Origin: Bacillota bacterium
Lineage (GTDB): Bacteria > Bacillota > Sulfobacillia > Symbiobacteriales > Symbiobacteriaceae
Reading direction: 5' to 3'
DNA: 6,314 nucleotides
NCBI GenBank assembly: GCA_028287415.1
Contig: JAQBPS010000417.1
Span: 1 to 6,314, forward strand
Shown here: positions 1-6,314 of the stretch, piece by piece
Layout of the letters: each line of letters opens with the position of its first letter
How positions within the stretch are numbered: the stretch's first letter is position 1
Notes under the pieces: model-generated
Databases searched by the model: none
What the model saw: only the letters and a program-made list of their open reading frames with translations
What the model was told of the DNA's origin: nothing
Program-made: the position numbers and the translations under genes

Positions 1-929
1 CCGCTCAACGCCAGGGCGGCCAACCCTGCCAGCGTGAATGCGGCGCCCCGGCGCAGCTTCTGCTTGGGCGGGTCGGGTGGCGGGGGCACCACGTACTTGC
101 GGAAGCCGTCGTCCGGCCTGGCAGGCAGTGCCCAGGGGCGGTCATCCACCGGGATCTGCGGCCCACCCAGCGGCACCTTGCGATACTCCAGCGCCAGCTT
201 CTGTGCCGCCGGCAAGAGCTTCTCAGCAGCGCCCGGTGCGTCAGGCAACTGCTTCGCGATCAGCCGGACAACGCCCCGGAAATCCTTCTCACGCCCCGAG
301 CGCTCAATGTCGGCGCGCAGCTCCGCCAAACCGGGATAGGACCGCCCCAGGCAGCGTATCATGATGAACTGCAATGCCGGAGCGACGCCCTCCACCTTGC
401 CCACCTGCACCCGGGTCATCCGCGCCGTCTGCCCGGTGAACAGCCAGTAGAGCAGCACGCCAAACGCATAGATGCCGGGGGGCGGCGCAGTCGCCTTGCG
501 CACTTCCGGCGCCTGTGCCAGCAGCAGATAGTCCAGCACCCAGCGCGAGAGCGCGTCGCGCTTGATTCCCGCCGGGTCCAGGTAGGCAGGCACCAGCGGC
601 GGCTGCTGCGCCCCAAGCTCCGCAAGCGCGTCCGCCACACTGAGGAGCATGCTCAGCATATCCTGCTCCGAGAGGCGCCCCTGGTTCCGCAAGTCCTCCA
701 GCGTGTCACCCGTCGGGGGGGTGCCAACCAGCCACCCCGCATCATCAGCAACCAGGAGGGGCTGCAATGTCGGCAGGCTGGGGTGCTGAGGCACGCTCAG
801 GCGGCCCCGCACGGGCTCCTGCATAAGGTAGACCACCTGGTCAGCACGCTGGTCATGGGCGGTGTAGAACTTGCGGCCGGCCCATTCGGCCTGCTGGATC
901 ACAATATACTGACTGGGGACGGCGCCCAT
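1..929 (-). CDS. Protein-kinase-like (pseudokinase) membrane protein, 3' end missing
   Basis: The frame is open from an ATG at 929 to the window edge, giving 309 codons with no stop. The start has a run of six G about six bases upstream. The protein follows the bacterial Hanks-type Ser/Thr kinase plan. Residues 49-52 (HPSL) match the conserved HPN region, and 66-80 look like the hinge and start of the C-lobe (WLVG, then GDTLEDL). Residues 140-142 are an APE motif, and 153-166 (IYAFGVLLYWLFTG) match the C-lobe helix that normally reads DIYALGVVLYELLTG. Residues 190-207 (IRCLGRSYPGLAELRADI) match the final helix region. Catalytic features are absent: no glycine-rich loop, M36 or its neighbours where VAIK lysine is expected, no HRD or DFG, and G152 in place of the usual Asp before IY. 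A Pro-rich linker (about 281-289) and basic KLRR (291-294) precede a hydrophobic stretch from 295 that looks like a membrane segment. The extracellular part lies outside the window. The kinase-like fold is inferred from motif spacing; lack of catalysis follows from the missing residues. Confidence 0.72.
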   Translation of the reverse strand, partial: MGAVPSQYIVIQQAEWAGRKFYTAHDQRADQVVYLMQEPVRGRLSVPQHPSLPTLQPLLVADDAGWLVGTPPTGDTLEDLRNQGRLSEQDMLSMLLSVADALAELGAQQPPLVPAYLDPAGIKRDALSRWVLDYLLLAQAPEVRKATAPPPGIYAFGVLLYWLFTGQTARMTRVQVGKVEGVAPALQFIMIRCLGRSYPGLAELRADIERSGREKDFRGVVRLIAKQLPDAPGAAEKLLPAAQKLALEYRKVPLGGPQIPVDDRPWALPARPDDGFRKYVVPPPPDPPKQKLRRGAAFTLAGLAALALS

Positions 930-1002
930 GCAGTGCCCCCCTTTCACCACATACTTCCTGCCCTAGTCTGTAATACGAAAACCATTTGTTTCTGTTCGAA
1001 TG

Positions 1003-1037
1003 ATAGAAAAAGAAAGGGCCGGGTACCACACCCGGCC
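1003..1037 (-). terminator. Intrinsic terminator of the 338-residue unknown gene
   Basis: A perfect 8-bp stem (GGCCGGGT pairing with ACCCGGCC, 1017-1037) has a five-base loop. On the minus strand it is followed by CTTTCTTTTTCT. It begins two bases after the TGA stop at 1040-1042. It separates that gene from the kinase-like gene starting at 929, so the latter probably needs its own promoter or read-through. The only promoter-like candidate I see between them is a TATTAC box (4 of 6 to TATAAT), with no convincing -35. Confidence 0.88.
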
Positions 1038-1039
1038 GA

Positions 1040-2056
1040 TCAGTCCGTTTTGGGTTTGATGCCGGGCAGGTCCAACAGCGCAGCGGTGGGGTCCGCCCGG
1101 TAGATGCGGCCGAAGGGGTTGAGCGTGCCGTCCTCATGGGCCGCCACGTACCACTCCTGGCCCCAGAAGGCATCGATGATATCCCAATGCTGCTCCTTGC
1201 GGTGCAGCAAGTCGTCAACCGTAAACTCGCGGTCGGTGGGGGCGCTCAGCAGGACGGGGTCGGCCCGGCACCATACGGGCAGCGTGCGGGTCAGCCAGGC
1301 CTCCTCCGTACACGTCTTGAGGCTGAATGCCTTGCGCTGCCCCTTGATCATCCAGGTGCTCTTGTCATCGACCCGGTGGGAGTCGATCTTGTAGCCCCGC
1401 ACGCCCAGCGCCCCGTAGATGCGGCTCTCAGGCGGGGCCCGCATGGTCACCGTGCAGAGATCTGACGGGCCGAAAATCGCCTGCCGGTGCCGGTACATGG
1501 GTCGGTACAGCAATATCGACTCGTCGGCCTCCTCCACCAGAAAGGCGCAGGGGCGGGCCCAGTAGTCGAAATAGACATCCAGGATGCACTCGCGCTCCTC
1601 ATTAAACCGGACCCCGCTGACCTTGCAGTCATCCAGCGGGATCAAGGGGTGCGAGTGCGCATCCGGCGCTTCCGCAGGGCGGGGGCGGAACAGGCTCATG
1701 ATGCCGACTGACTCCAGTGCCGCCCAGGGCCGGCTCTCTTCACTGTCGACGGCGGCCAGCACGATGCCGGCGCCATCCATGATCTCGCCGGACTGACACC
1801 GGACAAGGCGTGCGGCCAGCTCCTCAGCCAGGATCATGGACCAAATATCGGGCTCGGGCTGGAAGTAGCAAACGTCCTTGCCCACGTCCACCGAGATGCC
1901 GGGGCCGTGGGCGCCCTGGAGCACCTCGCCCAGCCCGTCTGCTTCCAGCAGGAAGGTCAGGAACCCCTCCACATCACTCAGGGGGGCTCCCTTGGCCCAT
2001 CGGACCGTTAGCAGGTCTGGCACCAGGGTTTCGACCGCGGCCGGCACGACTGGCAT
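1040..2056 (-). CDS. Uncharacterised 338-residue soluble protein
   Basis: I do not recognise this family. The ATG at 2056 is preferred over an in-frame GTG at 2077 because an AGGGGGGA ribosome binding site lies just upstream of it; the longer start would place that site inside the gene. The product has no signal peptide and no membrane segment, so it is probably cytoplasmic. It is acidic in places and has ten Trp (20, 72, 111, 166, 235, 254, 262, 291, 298, 302) and eight Cys (63, 87, 144, 157, 170, 201, 249, 263). The cysteines do not form CxxC pairs, so a zinc site is not evident. The Trp-rich end (291-302, WDIIDAFWGQEW) is followed by a stretch with HEDG and FGRIYR that looks like a beta-rich closing domain. 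It lies between pyrG and the kinase-like gene, with terminators on both sides. A TATACT box at about 2094-2099 (5 of 6) is a possible -10, but no good -35 accompanies it. The coding frame is well supported by length, ribosome binding site and a terminator directly after the stop; the function is unknown. Confidence 0.82.
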   Translation of the reverse strand: MPVVPAAVETLVPDLLTVRWAKGAPLSDVEGFLTFLLEADGLGEVLQGAHGPGISVDVGKDVCYFQPEPDIWSMILAEELAARLVRCQSGEIMDGAGIVLAAVDSEESRPWAALESVGIMSLFRPRPAEAPDAHSHPLIPLDDCKVSGVRFNEERECILDVYFDYWARPCAFLVEEADESILLYRPMYRHRQAIFGPSDLCTVTMRAPPESRIYGALGVRGYKIDSHRVDDKSTWMIKGQRKAFSLKTCTEEAWLTRTLPVWCRADPVLLSAPTDREFTVDDLLHRKEQHWDIIDAFWGQEWYVAAHEDGTLNPFGRIYRADPTAALLDLPGIKPKTD

Positions 2057-2109
2057 CCCGCTCCCCCCTACCACCACACTGCATCATCACCAGTATATGG
2101 CGGTTGCAT

Positions 2110-2138
2110 AAAAAAGGCCCGGAGCGATTGCTCCGGGC
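2110..2138 (-). terminator. Intrinsic terminator of pyrG
   Basis: A perfect 9-bp stem (GCCCGGAGC with GCTCCGGGC, 2117-2138) encloses a four-base loop and is followed on the minus strand by CTTTTTTA. It lies 15 bases after the pyrG TAA stop (2154-2156), so this is a standard rho-independent end for pyrG. Confidence 0.93.
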
Positions 2139-2153
2139 AGTGACTGTTGCGGT

Positions 2154-3924
<1,771 letters not shown>

Positions 3925-3940
3925 GGTGCGATTCCCAGCC

Positions 3941-3974
3941 AAAAACCGGAGGAGCCCACGCCCCTCCGGTTTTT
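3941..3974 (-). terminator. Intrinsic terminator of rpoE
   Basis: A perfect 12-bp inverted repeat (AAAAACCGGAGG, 3941-3952, with CCTCCGGTTTTT, 3963-3974) has a ten-base loop. It lies eight bases after the rpoE TAA stop. The A-run and T-run are inside the stem on both sides, so it could work in either direction; only the minus-strand use matters here because no plus-strand gene approaches it. Confidence 0.92.
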
Positions 3975-3982
3975 GCCGATAC

Positions 3983-4408
3983 TTATTCCCGGTCTTCGTA
4001 TTCGTCGTCGCGCTCGGTTTCGTCCTCAGTCTCTTCCTCGGAGTACTCTTCTTCCTCTTCCGGCTCGAAGATGTCCTCTTCGTCCTCTTCGTCGTCCCGC
4101 AGGCTCGGACGGCCACGCACCGGCGCCGCTGCGGACTCGGGCTTGACCTTCACAATTTTACTGCCCTTGTTGAGCCATTCCCGTAAGCCCCATTCGCCGT
4201 TGCCCTGGTGAATGAAGCGGGAGTCCAGATTGATTTCTGTATGCATCTGTGCGATCAAGCGGCCAGGGTTCTCCTGGCTGATCGCCTTCACCTGCATAAT
4301 TTCCGTAATCAGTTCCTTGAAATTAACCGCCTTGCCGCGGTTCTTCAGGATGCAAGCGGCGATGTCAGTCACCGACATGTCAGGTCGCATCTCGCGAGGG
4401 CACCCCAT
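3983..4408 (-). CDS. rpoE: DNA-directed RNA polymerase delta subunit
   Basis: Delta binds RNA polymerase in Firmicutes and promotes its release and recycling, affecting open-complex stability and sensitivity to the initiating NTP. The N-terminal half (about 11-80) is a HARE-HTH domain: DIAACILKNRGKAVNFKELI, then LIAQMHTEINLDSRFI, then the signature GEWGLREW at 71-78. A short basic/Ala-Pro linker (81-103) leads to a disordered acidic tail, 105-141, in which 27 of 37 residues are Asp or Glu. The tail is roughly half the length of the Bacillus subtilis tail, as I recall it, but has the same character. The start is uncertain: ATG at 4408 has GGGAG rather far upstream (12 bases), and in-frame ATGs follow at 4390 and 4378, the latter matching the beginning of the first conserved helix. 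The gene stands directly before pyrG, its classical neighbour, and ends at a strong terminator. The symbol rpoE here means delta, not the proteobacterial sigma-E. Confidence 0.95.
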   Translation of the reverse strand: MGCPREMRPDMSVTDIAACILKNRGKAVNFKELITEIMQVKAISQENPGRLIAQMHTEINLDSRFIHQGNGEWGLREWLNKGSKIVKVKPESAAAPVRGRPSLRDDEEDEEDIFEPEEEEEYSEEETEDETERDDEYEDRE

Positions 4409-4747
4409 TTGTTAATCACGCTCCCGTTGACGAGTCCACGCGCTACAACTTTACACGAGCCAACAGACGAGCAGGTTTTCGACCAGAATCGGCTCATTCC
4501 TGCCGGCAAAGCGTCCTTGTGGTGCTTCAGAGCATGACGGAATTTATCCGTTTAGACGTGCCTCACACCAAAAGAGTTCGGTACTTTGTGTGACTGTGTA
4601 GGAAAATCTTCGAAACGGGCTCGCAGTCATGGGGCACGCGTCCCAAACTATGCGGCTGGCCGGCTAATCGGTGCTTGCGTTTCCCACGCAAGAACCCCAC
4701 CCCGGTGCCCATTATAGCACCGCGGTGGGGCTTGGCGACATGATTGC
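4409..4747. other. 339-base intergenic region between kamE and rpoE
   Basis: I see no gene here. Besides the tandem hairpins next to kamE (separate entry), the minus strand holds an imperfect hairpin at 4563-4593 (TCACAC with GTGTGA, plus AAAG/CTTT inside). A weak promoter candidate for rpoE has TTGGTG at 4566-4571 (3 of 6), a 17-base spacer and GATAAA at 4543-4548 (4 of 6); it overlaps that hairpin and would give an rpoE leader of about 130 bases. A better TATAAT is in the loop of the kamE-proximal hairpin. Base composition is less GC-rich than the flanking genes, as expected for a regulatory spacer. The real rpoE promoter cannot be settled from the sequence alone. Confidence 0.5.
4674..4730 (-). 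terminator. Probable terminator / tandem hairpins downstream of kamE
   Basis: The first hairpin (4695-4730) pairs CCCCACC with GGTGGGG and CGGTGC with GCACCG around one mismatch, with an eight-base loop. Only TTCTT follows it on the minus strand, a poor T-run. A second 7-bp hairpin (CTTGCGT with ACGCAAG, loop of five, 4674-4692) starts three bases later. The position, 18 bases after the kamE stop, suits a terminator, but the weak T-run suggests incomplete termination. Confidence 0.62.
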
Positions 4748-5497
4748 TTAGCGCATTTCGCCCTTGCGGGTCAGGAGCTCCTGAAGAATAAATGCGGCTA
4801 CCTCCGAAGGGACCGTCCCCGGCCCGAACCCGGCGTCGAACCCCAGCTCCACCGCCAGCTCATGCGTAATGCGGGGGCCGCCTGCGATCAGGATCACCTG
4901 GTCGCGCAGCCCCTCCGCTTCCAGCAGATCCACCAGCTGCGTCATGTTGTGCAGGTGCACGTTCTTCTGGGTGACCACCTGGCTGATCAGAATCGCGTCG
5001 GCGCCGACCGCCTGTGCCTTCGCTGCCAGCAGCTCATTCGGCACCTGGCTCCCCATGTTGTGGATGTTGAACTCGGCGTAGCGCTCCAGGCCATAGTCGC
5101 CATGGAAGCCCTTCATGTTCAGGATGGCGTCCAGACCTACGGTGTGGGCATCGGTCCCGGTGCATGCCCCGACCACGGTGATCTTGCGGCTCAGCTGCTC
5201 CCGGGCGATCTGGTTGACCTGCTCCATGCTCCAGTCGGGCACCTTCGCCTCCGGGACGTCGATCGTGCTCAGATCAACCCCCTGAGCCACCCGCCCATAG
5301 ACCACGAAGAACGTGTAGCCGCCGCCCATGTCCTTCATGTAGGCCACCTGGGGGTGCTCCAGGTTCATCGCCTCACAGAGCCGCCTGGCGGCCTCACGGG
5401 CGATGCCGCCGATCTTCACGGGCAGCGTGAAGGAGATCTGGACGGCGCCGTCGTTGGTGGTGTCGCCATACGGCTTGATCCACTGCGACTCCGCCAT
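4748..5497 (-). CDS. kamE: Lysine 5,6-aminomutase beta subunit
   Basis: With KamD it forms the adenosylcobalamin- and PLP-dependent enzyme that moves the terminal amino group of D-lysine or L-beta-lysine from C6 to C5, a step of lysine fermentation to acetate and butyrate. The 249 residues are near the family's usual 250-260. An N-terminal dimerisation-type domain (about 15-95) is followed by a B12-binding Rossmann domain with D116-A-H118-T-V-G121, the DxHxxG motif whose His ligates cobalt base-off. K129 lies 11 residues after that His, the same spacing as His133/Lys144 in the Clostridium sticklandii enzyme, where the Lys holds PLP as an internal aldimine; both cofactor anchors therefore look intact. 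The conserved GADAILISQVVTQKNVHL (165-182) and IAGGPRI (204-210) are also present. The ATG overlaps the kamD stop by one base (TAATG), and AAAGGAGG lies nine bases upstream inside the end of kamD, implying translational coupling and balanced subunit synthesis. Confidence 0.97.
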   Translation of the reverse strand: MAESQWIKPYGDTTNDGAVQISFTLPVKIGGIAREAARRLCEAMNLEHPQVAYMKDMGGGYTFFVVYGRVAQGVDLSTIDVPEAKVPDWSMEQVNQIAREQLSRKITVVGACTGTDAHTVGLDAILNMKGFHGDYGLERYAEFNIHNMGSQVPNELLAAKAQAVGADAILISQVVTQKNVHLHNMTQLVDLLEAEGLRDQVILIAGGPRITHELAVELGFDAGFGPGTVPSEVAAFILQELLTRKGEMR

Positions 5498-6314
5498 TAC
5501 CGCACGCCTCCTTTGAGTCCGAGATCGAAGAACGGGTTAAAGTAGTCCGCACTCTTTACCACCACGCCATCGAACCCCTTGCCACCCTCCGGGCGCCGGC
5601 GCACGCCGCCGAAGGTGCCCTCCGCGATCGCCGCCATCAGCCCCACACGCTCAATGTGCTCAAGCAGCTTCACAGACTGCTTCAGCACATCCTTTGCCCG
5701 GCGCTCCATCAGACCGCCCTGCTTCAGTTTGAAATCATCAAAGAAGTGGCGGGCGTACCCGAACACATAACGGGCGTTCTCGATCGCCAGATAGCGGTCA
5801 TGCAGGAACGGTGTGTGAATCGCCTCCGTCAGCACGCCAACCAGGTGGATATGCTGCCGGGTTGCTACGCTGGTCAGGTTGAAGAGCGCGTCCATCAGGT
5901 GACCCATAAAGATGTTCCCCGTCATGTGGCGGGTCGGGGGCATGTACTTGAGCGGTGCGTCCGGGAAGCAGGTGCGGGAGAGCAGCGCATCGGCCATTTC
6001 GTAGAGCAGCCCGTCCTCCTGGTGGGGATCCATCTCGAAGGCATGGCCGAGGCCGATCAGCCGGTCCGGCATGCCGGAGCGGTGCGCAAACTGCTCGTTG
6101 ATGAACTGGGAGGCGAGCACCGTGTGGGCCGCCTCGTAGGCATCGTCCGTCGTCAGGTAGTTGTCCTCGCCCGTATTGATGATGATGCCGGCCTGCGCCT
6201 GGATCATGCGGGCAAAGTGCTGATCGACCAGGGTCCGCTTCATGTTGATGTCCCGGAAGAGGATGCCGTACATGGAGTCCGACAGCATCATGTCCAGTCG
6301 CTCCAGGGCGCCCA
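5497..6314 (-). CDS. kamD: Lysine 5,6-aminomutase alpha subunit, 5' part missing
   Basis: This is the C-terminal 271 residues of the catalytic alpha subunit, roughly half of a family member of about 520 residues; the frame is open to the window edge, so the start lies beyond 6314. In this family alpha contributes the TIM-barrel active site that binds adenosylcobalamin and substrate, while beta carries the B12-ligating His and the PLP lysine. Recognisable conserved blocks in order are ERLDMMLSDSMYGILFRDIN near the fragment start, then AGIIINTGEDNYLTTDDAYE, FINEQFAHRSG, LGHAFEMDPHQEDG, APLKYMPPTRHMTGNIFMGH, HLVGVLTEAIHTPFLHDR and AIENARYVF. The last 70 or so residues form the helical tail, ending GLKGGVR. 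The TAA stop (5497-5499) shares a base with the kamE ATG. No frameshift or lost block is seen in the visible part. Other lysine-fermentation genes would be expected upstream, outside the window. Confidence 0.96.
   Translation of the reverse strand, partial: GALERLDMMLSDSMYGILFRDINMKRTLVDQHFARMIQAQAGIIINTGEDNYLTTDDAYEAAHTVLASQFINEQFAHRSGMPDRLIGLGHAFEMDPHQEDGLLYEMADALLSRTCFPDAPLKYMPPTRHMTGNIFMGHLMDALFNLTSVATRQHIHLVGVLTEAIHTPFLHDRYLAIENARYVFGYARHFFDDFKLKQGGLMERRAKDVLKQSVKLLEHIERVGLMAAIAEGTFGGVRRRPEGGKGFDGVVVKSADYFNPFFDLGLKGGVR

Noticed and set aside
853..1218. Minus-strand open frame spanning the end of the 338-residue gene and the start of the kinase-like gene
   Set aside because: It reads through the terminator in a different frame from both genes and gives a Arg/Ser/Thr-rich nonsense product. 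The two flanking frames explain the region better.
4621..4645. ACGCGT-centred partial dyad (GGGGCACGCGTCCC) in the kamE-rpoE spacer
   Set aside because: It is short and imperfect, with no T-run and no promoter alignment, so it is within chance for this composition.
4862..5545. Plus-strand open frame of 227 codons
   Set aside because: It is antisense to kamE, whose B12 motif and conserved blocks identify the real strand. There is no ribosome binding site or family resemblance.

Overview
The window is high-GC DNA. Every gene I can support is on the minus strand, so transcription runs from position 6314 towards position 1. An rpoE-pyrG pair with strong AGGAGG-type ribosome binding sites points to a high-GC member of the Firmicutes. 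The adjacent lysine 5,6-aminomutase genes fit an amino-acid-fermenting clostridial relative, and a Symbiobacterium-like organism is my best guess. That guess comes from gene content and base composition, not from a search.

Layout in transcription order. (1) 6314-4748: the 3' half of kamD (alpha subunit) and complete kamE (beta subunit) of lysine 5,6-aminomutase. They are joined by a TAATG stop/start overlap and followed by a GC-rich hairpin. (2) 4747-4409: a 339-base gene-free stretch with several hairpins and weak promoter-like sequences. (3) 4408-3983: rpoE, the RNA polymerase delta subunit, closed by a perfect 12-bp terminator stem. (4) 3924-2154: a near-consensus sigma-A promoter (TTGACA, 17 bases, TAAAAT) driving pyrG, CTP synthase, closed by a textbook terminator. 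(5) 2056-1040: a 338-residue soluble protein I do not recognise, closed by its own terminator. (6) 929-1: the first 309 codons of a degenerate protein-kinase-like protein, cut by the window edge just as a membrane segment begins.

The first half is ordinary metabolism and transcription machinery: lysine fermentation, CTP supply and a polymerase subunit. Clear terminators after rpoE, pyrG and the unknown gene suggest mostly single-gene transcription units; only kamD-kamE looks tightly coupled. The most unusual part is the low-coordinate end. There, an apparent membrane-anchored pseudokinase, lacking the glycine loop, the VAIK lysine and the HRD/DFG catalytic residues, follows an orphan tryptophan- and cysteine-containing protein. 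I see no tRNA, rRNA, CRISPR array, insertion sequence or plus-strand gene.
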